NCBI RefSeq assembly: GCF_002000125.1
Contig: NZ_MLHH01000010.1
Coordinates: forward strand, 62,001-126,000
Length of the DNA stretch: 64,000 bases
From: Rodentibacter heidelbergensis
GTDB taxonomy: Bacteria; Pseudomonadota; Gammaproteobacteria; Enterobacterales; Pasteurellaceae
Direction of reading: 5' to 3'
The position numbers and the translations under genes were made by a program. Of this stretch, positions 38,967-48,192 are shown in pieces (position 1 is the stretch's first letter; each line of letters begins with the position of its first letter). A model generated the notes under the pieces. The model was not told where the DNA came from, searched no databases, and saw only the letters and a program-made list of their open reading frames with translations.

Positions 38967-39871
38967 TATTTTTCTCCCGCAAGAATAGATTTCACTTCGC
39001 CACTCACAGCTTTTGCCACACGTTCATAACGACTACGCAATGGCGATCCCGGTCGATACACCAAAGCAATACTGCGAGCCGGTTCCGGTGAATGGCAAGG
39101 AAGGTATTTCACACCGGTGCGGGTGCCTTCATTTTTCACTGCTAATTCCGGCATAAAGGTGATCCCCGCATTGGCGGCAACCATATTGCGGAGTGTTTCA
39201 AGACTGGTTGCTTGAAAGTGCGAATTCTCCCTTGCGCCTGCGGCAAAACAATAATCCAACGCCTGATTACGCAAACAATGGCCATCATCTAACATGAGCA
39301 TTTCCTGCCCCATCAATTGATTCATGGAAATGCTTTTTTCTTTTGCCCAAGGGTGATCTTCAGAAACCGCCAATAACATTCTTTCTTCAAAAATAGGCAC
39401 TTCAATAAAGGCCTCAGTTTTTTGCTCACGAGCTAAAATGGCACAATCTAAACGGCCGGTTTCAAGTTGTTCCAACAGCTGTTGGGTTTGTGCTTCATAA
39501 AGGAAAATTTCTAAATCAGGGAAAGCCGCTTTTAGGGTTGGCACAATATAAGGAAGCAAATAAGGCCCAACCGTTGGGATTAAACCGATATGCAAAGGGC
39601 CGGTCATTTCTTTACCCTGATTACTTGCCATTTCTTTTAACAATTTCACTTCGCGTAAAACCGTACGGGCTTGTTCCACAAGCAACATACCGGATTGGGT
39701 AAATAACACTTTGCGACTGGTTCGCTCCAATAAAATAATCCCCAGTTCATCTTCCAGCTTACGAATTTGTCCACTCAATGTGGGTTGACTTACATTACAG
39801 GAATCTGCCGCACGGCGAAAATGCTTATGTTCAGATAATGCCACCAAGTATTCTAAATCACGAATATTCAT
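38966..39871 (-). CDS. oxyR: Peroxide-sensing LysR regulator OxyR
   Basis: Redox-switched activator of peroxide defence. The 301-residue LysR protein has an N-terminal winged HTH ([22 protein letters not shown]) and the disulfide cysteines C199 and C208 in [14 protein letters not shown], at exactly the E. coli positions. It is divergent from the hybrid peroxiredoxin gene, its expected target, and overlaps fabR downstream. Confidence 0.96.
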   Translation of the reverse strand: MNIRDLEYLVALSEHKHFRRAADSCNVSQPTLSGQIRKLEDELGIILLERTSRKVLFTQSGMLLVEQARTVLREVKLLKEMASNQGKEMTGPLHIGLIPTVGPYLLPYIVPTLKAAFPDLEIFLYEAQTQQLLEQLETGRLDCAILAREQKTEAFIEVPIFEERMLLAVSEDHPWAKEKSISMNQLMGQEMLMLDDGHCLRNQALDYCFAAGARENSHFQATSLETLRNMVAANAGITFMPELAVKNEGTRTGVKYLPCHSPEPARSIALVYRPGSPLRSRYERVAKAVSGEVKSILAGEK

Positions 39872-39915
39872 TCCAATCTTCCCTCATAGAAAAAGTCAAT
39901 AAAAAAAACAAAATT

Positions 39916-39951
39916 AATTGGTTGCAACTATATCATAAGTTTTACTATAAT
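39916..39951 (+). promoter_or_regulatory. OxyR site and promoter for the hybrid peroxiredoxin gene
   Basis: ATTGGTTGCAACTAT (39917-39931) resembles an OxyR half-site (ATAGGTTnAACCTAT). It overlaps a -35 hexamer TTGCAA (39922-39927). TATAAT at 39946-39951 follows with an 18-base spacer. The placement beside oxyR fits activation of the peroxidase gene and autoregulation of oxyR. Confidence 0.6.
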
Positions 39952-39995
39952 CCACGCCCGAATAAAATCTGTACACTAACAACTAAGGAGAAAAT

Positions 39996-40727
39996 ATGGC
40001 TCTCACTGATATGACCGGTAAAAAAGTACCGAATGTCACTTTCCATACCCGTCAAGGCGATGCTTGGGTTGATGTTACCACCAGCGAATTGTTTGATAAC
40101 AAAACCGTTGTGGTCTTCTCACTTCCAGGCGCATTTACCCCAACTTGTTCATCAACCCACCTACCACGTTATAACGAGCTTGCTTGTGAATTTAAAGCGG
40201 CAGGTGTTGACGATATTATCTGTATTTCTGTTAACGATACTTTCGTTATGAATGCTTGGAAAGCAGATCAAGAATCTGAAAATATCACGGTTATTCCGGA
40301 TGGTAACGGCGAATTTACTGAAGGCATGGGTATGCTTGTTGGTAAAGAAGATTTAGGTTTTGGCAAACGTTCTTGGCGTTATTCTATGCTCGTTAAAAAT
40401 GGCGTTGTAGAAAAAATGTTCATTGAACCGGAAGAGCCGGGCGACCCATTCAAAGTATCTGATGCCGACACCATGATCAAATATTTAAAACCAAATTGGG
40501 AAGCCAAACCTTCTGTGAGTGTCTTCACTAAACCGGGCTGCCCATTCTGTGCAAAAGCAAAAGCATTATTAAAAGCGAAAGATTATACTTTTGAAGAAAT
40601 CGTTTTAGGTCGTGATGCCAGCACCATTTCTGTGCGTGCGATCACCGGTAAAACCAGTGTGCCACAAGTCTTTATCGGTGGTCAGTACATTGGCGGAAGC
40701 GAAGATTTAGAAAAATATTTCGCTTAA
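39996..40727 (+). CDS. Hybrid peroxiredoxin-glutaredoxin (PGdx)
   Basis: Peroxidase whose fused glutaredoxin domain recycles it with glutathione. The 243 residues hold a Prx5-type domain (about 1-165) with peroxidatic C51 in [11 protein letters not shown], and a glutaredoxin domain (about 172-243) with CPFC at 182-185 and [25 protein letters not shown]. This fusion is known from Haemophilus. It is next to oxyR. Confidence 0.96.
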   Translation: MALTDMTGKKVPNVTFHTRQGDAWVDVTTSELFDNKTVVVFSLPGAFTPTCSSTHLPRYNELACEFKAAGVDDIICISVNDTFVMNAWKADQESENITVIPDGNGEFTEGMGMLVGKEDLGFGKRSWRYSMLVKNGVVEKMFIEPEEPGDPFKVSDADTMIKYLKPNWEAKPSVSVFTKPGCPFCAKAKALLKAKDYTFEEIVLGRDASTISVRAITGKTSVPQVFIGGQYIGGSEDLEKYFA

Positions 40728-40770
40728 TAGGAATGTGATTAGCTGATTAATTTTATTTTGGAACATGAAT

Positions 40771-40807
40771 AAAAAAGCCAAATGCCGTCAGGGATTTGGC
40801 TTTTTTG
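40771..40807 (+). terminator. Terminator after the hybrid peroxiredoxin gene
   Basis: AAAAAAGCCAAAT and ATTTGGCTTTTTT form a 13-bp perfect stem with a 10-base loop. Confidence 0.9.
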
Positions 40808-40869
40808 TTTCTACAATTTGCACCGGAAGAAAGCCCATAGGCTTTTAGAGAAACGCTCCTTATTAATGC

Positions 40870-41343
40870 TTATCCTTTCATTAACACAAGGATTTTATCG
40901 CCAAAGAAATAGAAAACCAATCCGAATACCAGTATGGCTAATCCGATAAGTTTCGTGATATTGACCTCCCGTACCGGCATACCGATTAATCCAAAGTGAT
41001 CAATGACAGAGGCGGCAAGCAATTGCCCAATGACAATGAAAAACAGCATGGCGGTAATTCCCAATTTAGGGGCAAGGAGTATGGTAGTAAACACCGCTAA
41101 TGCCCCCAATGCGCCGCCCAATAATTTCCACCAAGGTTGATGGGGAAGTGCCGTTAAACCTTGCCATAAATCCGCTTTAAATAAGGCAATAAAAAAGAGC
41201 AGAACCGTCCCGACTGCAAAGGAAATAAACGTGGCGATAACCGGCTCTCCGCCTACGGCTTTTGCAAGTTGAGTATTAATCGCCGATTGAGAGGCAAGTG
41301 CAACACCGGCGATAAAGGCAATGAAAATATAAATGAAAAACAT
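40870..41343 (-). CDS. DMT-superfamily membrane protein (YdcZ/DUF606)
   Basis: A 157-residue inner-membrane protein with about five hydrophobic segments, of the DUF606/YdcZ family in the drug/metabolite transporter superfamily. I chose ATG 41343 because GGAGGGAG lies just upstream; a frame extends five codons further. Typical sequences are GEPVIATFISFAVGT and LIGLAILVFGLVFYF. Substrate unknown. It is divergent from brnQ. Confidence 0.8.
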   Translation of the reverse strand: MFFIYIFIAFIAGVALASQSAINTQLAKAVGGEPVIATFISFAVGTVLLFFIALFKADLWQGLTALPHQPWWKLLGGALGALAVFTTILLAPKLGITAMLFFIVIGQLLAASVIDHFGLIGMPVREVNITKLIGLAILVFGLVFYFFGDKILVLMKG

Positions 41344-41488
41344 ACTCCCTCCGAACAAAGAAAATTATAAAATGTTTCCCCTCACCGTCAAATAAGAAAA
41401 TTCCCCGAATATTGACCGCACTTTATTTTTCATACGGGAAGGTAACTCTCGTGCTATACTCACCGCTTATTATTTACACAGAGAAAAA

Positions 41489-42805
41489 ATGATGATTAAA
41501 AAAGCAGGCTTAACAGGACTTCTGTTATTCGGTATGTTTTTTGGTGCCGGCAATCTGATTTTTCCACCGAGTTTAGGAGCATTATCCGGCGAACAATTTT
41601 GGCCGGCGATTTGGGGGTTTGTGTTGTCCGGTGTCGGCATTGCCGTACTCACGCTCATTATAGGTATGCTAAATCCCAAAGGTTATGTGGAAGAAATTTC
41701 GCAAAAAATTTCACCTTGGTTTGCCACACTTTATTTAGTGATGCTCTATCTTTCAATCGGGCCATTCTTTGCTATCCCCCGCACAGCAACAGTGGCCTAT
41801 GAAGTGGGGGTTGCACCGATGTTATCGTCCAATATAGGGGCGATGGGATTAGGTCTGTTCACCCTATGTTATTTTCTTGCCGCTTATTTTATCGCACTCA
41901 ATCCTTCTAAAATTTTAGATAGTATTGGTCGAATTCTCACCCCTATTTTTGCCTTATTAATTGTCATTCTGATGGGGCTTGGGGTGGCACAATATGGCGA
42001 AAATATCCCTCAATCCAGTGCCACAGACTATGCTCAAAATGCGTTTGGAACAGGTTTTATTGAAGGCTACAACACCTTAGATGCCTTGGCTGCGGTGGCA
42101 TTTAGTTTGGTTGCCATTCAAACCCTAAAACAATTGGGATTTCGTTCGCGTAAAGAATATGTGTCAACCATTTGGTTAGTCGGTATTGTTGTGGCATTAG
42201 GTTTTAGCGTACTCTACATTGGATTGGCTTACCTTGGAAACCGTTTCCCCGTCCCTGCAGAGGTGATGAACGCCGATATCAACAAAGGGGTCTATATTTT
42301 ATCCCAAGCTACGCAGGCTATTTTTGGTCAATCCGCTCAATGGTTTTTAGCGATCATGGTTGCTATGACCTGTTTCACCACCACCGCGGGATTAATTGTT
42401 TCTACTGCTGAATTTTTTGCCCTCCGTTTCCCTCGTTTTTCCTACAAACACTATGCCACGCTGTTCACTTTAATCGGATTAGCTATTGCGAATTTAGGGT
42501 TGAATACGATTATTCGCTTCTCACTTCCCGTATTGCTCATTCTTTACCCGATCACAATTACAATAGTCATGTTGGTGATAGTGAATAAAGGTTTTGCTTT
42601 ATCAAAAGTGGGAATGCAATTGACTATCGTGCTGGTGACGTTTGTGTCATTCGCTGGGGTCGTGGGTGAGCAATGCCAAATTTTATTTATCACTGAATGG
42701 ATAAATCGCCTACCCTTTGCCCACCTTTCTTTACCTTGGCTTATGCCAGCCTTGGTAGGACTAGCACTTGCGTTGATTTTGCCTCATCGTCAAAGGGATA
42801 TATAG
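41489..42805 (+). CDS. brnQ: Branched-chain amino acid transporter BrnQ
   Basis: Sodium-coupled inner-membrane carrier for leucine, isoleucine and valine. The 438 residues contain about twelve hydrophobic segments and the family opening GLLLFGMFFGAGNLIFPPSL, with YLSIGPFFAIPRTATVAYE after it. The C-terminus is complete. Its start has two in-frame ATGs in a row. It converges on sdhE. Confidence 0.95.
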   Translation: MMIKKAGLTGLLLFGMFFGAGNLIFPPSLGALSGEQFWPAIWGFVLSGVGIAVLTLIIGMLNPKGYVEEISQKISPWFATLYLVMLYLSIGPFFAIPRTATVAYEVGVAPMLSSNIGAMGLGLFTLCYFLAAYFIALNPSKILDSIGRILTPIFALLIVILMGLGVAQYGENIPQSSATDYAQNAFGTGFIEGYNTLDALAAVAFSLVAIQTLKQLGFRSRKEYVSTIWLVGIVVALGFSVLYIGLAYLGNRFPVPAEVMNADINKGVYILSQATQAIFGQSAQWFLAIMVAMTCFTTTAGLIVSTAEFFALRFPRFSYKHYATLFTLIGLAIANLGLNTIIRFSLPVLLILYPITITIVMLVIVNKGFALSKVGMQLTIVLVTFVSFAGVVGEQCQILFITEWINRLPFAHLSLPWLMPALVGLALALILPHRQRDI

Positions 42806-42884
42806 TGAATAAAAGTGCGGTCAATTTCAGGAGAGTTTTCGGTGTGATGTAGCAATGACACAAGTTGTTTTTTGCTCGCTTGTG

Positions 42885-42909
42885 GGGACATACTGAGTAT
42901 GTCCCTTTG
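42885..42909. terminator. Hairpin between convergent brnQ and sdhE
   Basis: GGGACATAC and GTATGTCCC form a 9-bp perfect stem with loop TGA, followed by TTTGCC. The T tract is poor, so it may be a weak terminator or RNA stabiliser. The arms share the GGGACAT/ATGTCCCTTT sequence with the hairpin after nfuA. Confidence 0.5.
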
Positions 42910-42962
42910 CCACCTATTGAAATCATTTGATTTTATGAGGATATTCCTATTGATTAGGCAAA

Positions 42963-43220
42963 TTAAGCCGTCGGTATTTTTTGCATGGTTTGGATATATT
43001 CCACCATACTTTGCAATTCCTCATCATCGGCTATGCCACGGTTAAAAAACCAAGAGAAAAGTTGTAAATCCGTACAAGCAAGTAAACGAATAAACTGATC
43101 TTTTTGTGCCTCAGTAAGATTTTCAAAATGCTGTTTGTAAAACGGCATAATGATGTTATCCAATTCCAACATTCCCCGGCGACAATCCCATTCGATACGA
43201 AGTTTGTTATATTTTTCCAT
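42963..43220 (-). CDS. sdhE: FAD assembly factor SdhE
   Basis: Small protein that promotes covalent FAD attachment to succinate dehydrogenase and fumarate reductase. The 85 residues include the functional RRGMLELD motif (the RGxxE loop), then the helical FENLTEAQKDQFIRLLACTDLQLFSWF. Length matches the family. It is monocistronic here. Confidence 0.93.
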   Translation of the reverse strand: MEKYNKLRIEWDCRRGMLELDNIIMPFYKQHFENLTEAQKDQFIRLLACTDLQLFSWFFNRGIADDEELQSMVEYIQTMQKIPTA

Positions 43221-43373
43221 ATAGCCCTCTGCAGATCAAAAGTGCGGTCAATTTTTCAAAAATTTTTTGAGGTTTTGTAACAGACACACAGTATGTCCCT
43301 GCGTTTTTCATGTTGTACATTAACGACATCGTGTTAAAAAAACACCCGAAAAACCAACCGCACTTTAAATTAA

Positions 43374-45044
43374 CTATTCCGTTGCTTTCGGTTTGATGAC
43401 GGCATAAATGACACCGGTAACCAACGCCCCCGCCGCAATCGCCGCTAAATAACGCAATGGTTCAGAAACAAACGGAATGACAAATAAGCCTCCGTGTGGC
43501 GCTTGCAAAGTGATATCTGAAGCCATGGATATCGCCCCCGCTGTTGCCCCACCAATCACAGAACTGACAATCACACGAAGAGGATCGGCCGCCACAAAAG
43601 GCAATGCCCCTTCAGAAATGAAACAAAGCCCTAATACAAAAGACGCTTTACCCGCATCCCGTTGGTTAGCAGTAAATTTATTGCGGGCAATCCAAGTGGC
43701 AATGGCCATACCGATTGGTGGCACCATACCTGCCGCCATTGCGGCTGCCATCGGCGTGTAAACTTGTGAAGCAATCATCCCCACGGAGAAAGTATAAGCG
43801 GCTTTATTGACCGGCCCACCCATATCAATACACATCATCGCACCAATTAGCGTTCCTAATACAATGGCATTCACCTCACCCATGGATTTTAACCATTCGC
43901 TCAACGCATTCATCACCTGTGAAACCGGGGGATTAATCACATAGATCATCGCCAAGCCCACAATCAATGCGCCTAAAAGCGGTAAAATTAAAATCGGTTT
44001 TAGGGAGGTTAAACTTGCCGGTAATTTAATAGCCGCGTTCAATCCTTTCACCACATAACCGGCAAGGAAGCCGGCAACAATACCGCCTAAAATCCCCGCT
44101 CCGGCAGTGGTGGCAAGCATGCCGCCAATTAAGCCCACAGCAAGCCCCGGGCGGTCAGCAATGGAAAATGCCACATAACCGGCAAACACCGCAATCATTA
44201 AATGGAAAGCTGCACCGCCGCCGATATCCATTAACGCTTTTGGCAAGCCATGGAAAAGGGTTTCATCTTTAAAGGCTTCAATTCCAAACATAAAGGAAAT
44301 AGCGATAAGCAATCCCCCTGCCACCACCAAAGGTAACATATGGGATACACCGGTCATTAAGTGTTTGTAAATGCCTTTTTTCTCTGCCTTTTCCTCAGCG
44401 TTTGAGGATTTGCTGCTTCCCCCTTCAAATACTTTGGCTTCTTTAAAGGCTTTATCAAATTCTTGTGCCGTTTTCTTTAAGGCTAAACCGGTGGAAGTAC
44501 GGTACATTGGTTTGCCTTTGAATTTATCCAATGGCACATCAATATCTGCCGCCACAAATACCAAATCAGCTGCTGCCACTTCTTCAGGGGTAATTTCGTT
44601 GCCAGCCCCGACCTGACCTCGGGTTTCCACTTTAACATTCCAACCCTGTTTTTTCGCATAAGCTTCAATCGCCTCTGCAGACATAAACGTATGCGCCACA
44701 CCTGTTGGGCAAGCGGTCACCGCAACAATATTTTTCACATTGGAAACGCCGTCAAAACCGACCGCACTTTCCGGCATAACATAATCCACCGCATTCGCTT
44801 GTGCATTGGCAAGGGTCGCTTCCGGATTGTTCATCACCGTTTCTTCGCTCACCAAATAGACTTTTTTACCCACAAAAGCGGTATTGTTTGGTAATGATGA
44901 TCCCACAACCAAAATCACTTCCGCTTCAGCAGCATTTTCAAGGAGCAGAACATTCGTTTTTTGTGCGGCGTTATGAAGCACTTCGCTTAATAAATAGGCT
45001 TTAGCTTTACCTACATGGGATGATGGGGTTAAAAATAACTTCAT
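43374..45044 (-). CDS. fruA: PTS fructose transporter subunit EIIBC (FruA)
   Basis: Membrane component that imports fructose as fructose 1-phosphate. I used ATG 45044 (MKLFLTPSSH), 8 bases after a GAAGGA sequence, rather than the TTG at 45059 that overlaps fruK. The 556 residues hold an N-terminal IIB-like domain (1-100), the phosphorylated IIB domain with C112 in VTACPTGVAHTF, and IIC (about 225-550) with eight or more hydrophobic segments. It is third in fruB-fruK-fruA. Confidence 0.95.
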   Translation of the reverse strand: MKLFLTPSSHVGKAKAYLLSEVLHNAAQKTNVLLLENAAEAEVILVVGSSLPNNTAFVGKKVYLVSEETVMNNPEATLANAQANAVDYVMPESAVGFDGVSNVKNIVAVTACPTGVAHTFMSAEAIEAYAKKQGWNVKVETRGQVGAGNEITPEEVAAADLVFVAADIDVPLDKFKGKPMYRTSTGLALKKTAQEFDKAFKEAKVFEGGSSKSSNAEEKAEKKGIYKHLMTGVSHMLPLVVAGGLLIAISFMFGIEAFKDETLFHGLPKALMDIGGGAAFHLMIAVFAGYVAFSIADRPGLAVGLIGGMLATTAGAGILGGIVAGFLAGYVVKGLNAAIKLPASLTSLKPILILPLLGALIVGLAMIYVINPPVSQVMNALSEWLKSMGEVNAIVLGTLIGAMMCIDMGGPVNKAAYTFSVGMIASQVYTPMAAAMAAGMVPPIGMAIATWIARNKFTANQRDAGKASFVLGLCFISEGALPFVAADPLRVIVSSVIGGATAGAISMASDITLQAPHGGLFVIPFVSEPLRYLAAIAAGALVTGVIYAVIKPKATE

Positions 45045-45048
45045 TTTA

Positions 45049-45990
45049 TTATCCTTCAATCTCTGTCATCTTCACTTGGTTTAAAATTGGCTCAAGTAAT
45101 GCGGGATCACTCACCCCAACATTACTTTGTGATACGGCAAACGCAGACACTGCACTGGCAAAAGCTAAGGTTTCTGATTTTGATAAGCCTTTTTCAATGC
45201 CATAAATTAGTCCGGCTACCATGGAATCGCCCGCCCCTACGGTGCTGACCACCTGTTCACATTTTGGCGGTTGGGCTTTGATCACCCCTTCATTGTTAAT
45301 CCACAAAGATCCCTCTGCCCCCATGGAAATGATCACATTTTCAATCCCCTGTGCTTTTAACTGTTGTGCGGCATTGATAATCTCTTCTTGCGTATTCAGT
45401 GGATAGCCAATCCAAGCTTCTAATTCTCGATGATTCGGCTTCACCAACCAAGGGTGAGCGGTCAACCCCGCATTCAGTGCGGCATTGCTGGTATCTAATA
45501 CCACTTTTATGCCTTCTTGGTGTAATTGGTTTAACCAGTCGGCAAACAATTGTGGCGTAACCCCGCGTGGTAAGCTGCCACACACGGCAACAATATCGTA
45601 ATCCAAACAATAGGCTAGCGAATCTGCTGCAAATTGTTGCCAATCCTGTGGGGCAATGTCATAACCGAGAAAATTCAAATCCGTCACATCGGCTTCGGTT
45701 TCCGTAATTTTGACATTAATACGGGTTTTTCCGGCGACACGGTGGAATTTATCCTGCAAACCTTGTTTTTTGAACATTTGCTCAAAATCACCGGCGTTAT
45801 CTTCCCCTAGAAATCCTCCCACAGCGACATCAACCCCCAAATCTTTCAGCACCTTTGCCACATTAATTCCTTTACCGGCAGGAAAAAGCCCGAGGGTTTC
45901 AACGGTATTGACCTCACCTAATTCGATGCGGGATAGGCGACCGACTAAATCATAGGCGGTGTTTAACGTAATGGTTGCGACCTTTGCCAT
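45049..45990 (-). CDS. fruK: 1-phosphofructokinase
   Basis: Phosphorylates the imported fructose 1-phosphate to the 1,6-bisphosphate with ATP. The 313-residue PfkB-family protein starts MAKVATITLNTAYDLVGRL and contains GGFLGEDNAGDF and the catalytic-Asp motif TVGAGDSMVAGLI. It lies 2 bases after fruB and 4 bases before fruA, so the three are one operon. Confidence 0.96.
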   Translation of the reverse strand: MAKVATITLNTAYDLVGRLSRIELGEVNTVETLGLFPAGKGINVAKVLKDLGVDVAVGGFLGEDNAGDFEQMFKKQGLQDKFHRVAGKTRINVKITETEADVTDLNFLGYDIAPQDWQQFAADSLAYCLDYDIVAVCGSLPRGVTPQLFADWLNQLHQEGIKVVLDTSNAALNAGLTAHPWLVKPNHRELEAWIGYPLNTQEEIINAAQQLKAQGIENVIISMGAEGSLWINNEGVIKAQPPKCEQVVSTVGAGDSMVAGLIYGIEKGLSKSETLAFASAVSAFAVSQSNVGVSDPALLEPILNQVKMTEIEG

Positions 45991-45992
45991 GA

Positions 45993-47516
45993 TTATTCCC
46001 CTTTTCCTTCACCCAGCCCGGATTCAATCGCCACACGGATACCTTCAATGGCTTCTTTTGCTTGTTCACCCGTTGCCACAAAACGTAGCCGAGCCCCTTT
46101 CACCACCCCAAGCGCGACAATTTTCATCAGGCTTTTTGCACTCACTAATTGGGAATCACGATCTAAATTTTGCACCGCCACCGATGCATTGTATTTTTTC
46201 ACCTCGTTCACTAATACGGCACTTGGACGAGCATGTAAGCCGTGTTCGTTATTAATCACAAACACCGCTTCAATGGCATCGGAAGGTAAACCATTTTCTT
46301 CCGTCACCACCGGTGAATGAGTTGGTTCACCCATCACTTCTATCGTATCCGATTCTTTCGGCTGCACAGCAGAAACATCTTCGCCCAATCCTTCAGCAAT
46401 GGCCTTAGCAAGCGCTTCTATCGCTTGTTTGGCATCTTCGCCCTCAGCCACAAAACGCAGGCGATGGCCTTGTGTCACCCCAAGGGCGACAATTTTCATC
46501 AAACTTTTTGCACTCACTGCCTCACTGCCACGGGTGAGGTTTTGGACGGTAATTTTTGCAGCAAACTTTTTCACCTCATTGACTAACACCGCACTCGGAC
46601 GGGCGTGCAATCCATGTTCATTACGAATAGTAAACGTCCCCACCACGGTATTTGCCGCTTGCGTTGACTGAGTTTGATCAGAAACCGCCACTTCACCGCC
46701 TAAAAGTGCGGTCAAAATTTCCTGAGAATTTCCCTCTAATAAGGTCGTTTGTACATTTTCATCCAACAAACGGGTTAATACCGGATTGATTGCCTCATTG
46801 ACACTAGAAACCGTGATCACGCCTTTCACCGGTTTACTATGATGGCTAAAAATGGTTTTTGCACGGCTAAATGCCAGGGCATTTTTCAGATTACCGGAAA
46901 GCGCATCGGTCACCCATAACCCTTTCCCCAATGGCAAAGCGGCATTGCCAATGACTTCAGAAACAAAGGCATTTTCCACTGCATTTTGTGCCTGCAATTG
47001 CCCGGCATTGATGGCGACTAAGGTGAGTAAACTTGAGGTATCAACATCTAAACGAATGTTTTCTTGAGGGAGTGTAAAATCTTCCGTTCTTTCGCCCATT
47101 AAAATCGCACGGAACTGTGCTACATCGGTTAATGTCGCTAATTTTGCTGCGGTTTCTTCCTCGCCAAGGACATGGGTTAATTGACGCAATAATGCCAAAT
47201 GTTCATCGGAACGGGCAGCAATGCCAATCACCACATGGGCAATATTGCCCTCACCCCATTCAATCCCTTTTGGAAATTGGAATACCTGCACACCGGTTTT
47301 TTTCACCTTATCACGGGTTTCTAATGTGCCGTGGGGAATGGCAATACCATTTCCCAAAAAGGTGGAGGTTTGCTGTTCACGCGCCAACATCCCCTGCAAA
47401 TAACCCGCTTCTACATTGCCGGCCTTTTCCAAGGCTCTCGCTGCCATTTCAATGGCTTGTTGTTTGGTTTGAGCATTAGCATTTAAATGAATGTTGCTTT
47501 CCGAAAGTTCTAACAT
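45993..47516 (-). CDS. fruB: PTS fructose EIIA/FPr multiphosphoryl transfer protein with two HPr-like domains
   Basis: Passes phosphate from Enzyme I to FruA. The 507 residues contain EIIA (about 1-145, phospho-His H62 in IPHGT), a central linker domain (about 155-280), and two tandem HPr/FPr domains (about 290-380 and 415-505), each with a phospho-His in EHGLHARPSAV (H304 and H428). The E. coli protein has a single FPr. The two domains are highly alike, so a recent duplication is likely. RBS AAGGAG. Uptake sequence at 46703-46712. Confidence 0.95.
   Translation of the reverse strand: MLELSESNIHLNANAQTKQQAIEMAARALEKAGNVEAGYLQGMLAREQQTSTFLGNGIAIPHGTLETRDKVKKTGVQVFQFPKGIEWGEGNIAHVVIGIAARSDEHLALLRQLTHVLGEEETAAKLATLTDVAQFRAILMGERTEDFTLPQENIRLDVDTSSLLTLVAINAGQLQAQNAVENAFVSEVIGNAALPLGKGLWVTDALSGNLKNALAFSRAKTIFSHHSKPVKGVITVSSVNEAINPVLTRLLDENVQTTLLEGNSQEILTALLGGEVAVSDQTQSTQAANTVVGTFTIRNEHGLHARPSAVLVNEVKKFAAKITVQNLTRGSEAVSAKSLMKIVALGVTQGHRLRFVAEGEDAKQAIEALAKAIAEGLGEDVSAVQPKESDTIEVMGEPTHSPVVTEENGLPSDAIEAVFVINNEHGLHARPSAVLVNEVKKYNASVAVQNLDRDSQLVSAKSLMKIVALGVVKGARLRFVATGEQAKEAIEGIRVAIESGLGEGKGE
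46021..46647 (-). repeat. Intragenic duplication encoding the two HPr domains of FruB
   Basis: Two segments of about 0.26 kb, near 46021-46275 and 46393-46647, both encode HPr domains with nearly the same residues, including NEHGLHARPSAVLVNEVKK and SAKSLMKIVALGV. The DNA copies have diverged at many synonymous sites. Confidence 0.8.
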
Positions 47517-47538
47517 TCTTACTCCTTAGTCTAAGATG

Positions 47539-47579
47539 AAAAAAGAAAACTGTTGATGAAATCACTCCATCAACAGTTT
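47539..47579 (-). terminator. Terminator after the lipoprotein gene, 30 bases before fruB
   Basis: AAACTGTTGATG and CATCAACAGTTT form a 12-bp perfect stem with a 9-base loop. On the minus strand it is followed by TCTTTTTTC, a strong intrinsic terminator placed right before the fruB start. Confidence 0.88.
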
Positions 47580-47590
47580 CGTTTAATGAT

Positions 47591-48112
47591 TTAGCGAGAG
47601 GTACAAACTTTTAATAACTCATCACTTCCTTTGGCGATATATTCATCGTCATCAGTGCGTACTTTGCCTTCTTTCAGATCACGCATGGCATCATAAATCC
47701 CTTGGGTGAGGCTCGGTGAGTCTAATTTGCTCCAGCAACTTGAGCTTAAACGATTGAAGTTATTTTGCAGTGCTTCGGCGTGTAATACCCCACTGTAATA
47801 GGCATATACATCAGAATCATGCCCACCGGTATAAAGTTTGTCTTGAATTTGCTTAATCGGTACAAGAATACGTCCCAAGTACCAATCATTTGCGCCGCTG
47901 GCAAAATTATCCACATAGAAATTTTCATTCACACGGCCTTTATAAGTGGCGACCGTTGCCTCATAAGCGGCAGCATAAGATTTTTGATCAATCTTATCTT
48001 TATCCAAATTAATCACTTTTTTGTCATCGCCCATAAAAGGAATATAGGAGCTGACAGAAGAACAAGCGGTTAAAATAATAGAAAACAGTAATATTGAGAT
48101 TTTTTTTAACAT
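47591..48112 (-). CDS. Predicted lipoprotein of unknown function
   Basis: A 173-residue lipoprotein: signal ending in LTAC with acylated C17 in IILTACSS. I used ATG 48112, because the ATG at 48118 lies too close to the AGGA. The mature part is soluble, rich in D/K/Y, with two cysteines (SSCWSKL and KVCTSR) that may pair. I recall a similar protein next to fruB in Haemophilus but no known function. It ends before a strong terminator. Confidence 0.82.
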   Translation of the reverse strand: MLKKISILLFSIILTACSSVSSYIPFMGDDKKVINLDKDKIDQKSYAAAYEATVATYKGRVNENFYVDNFASGANDWYLGRILVPIKQIQDKLYTGGHDSDVYAYYSGVLHAEALQNNFNRLSSSCWSKLDSPSLTQGIYDAMRDLKEGKVRTDDDEYIAKGSDELLKVCTSR

Positions 48113-48192
48113 AATCATTCCTTTTATTAGGGTCCGAAATTAATCGCCGCCATTATACTGGCTATGGGCGATTACGCAAGAAAAGCCCCCGG

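Noticed and set aside
45341-45643. Open reverse-strand frames over fruK and fruA of 80-100 codons, and similar frames elsewhere
   Set aside because: They are alternate frames of well-supported genes with no ribosome-binding site or family match.
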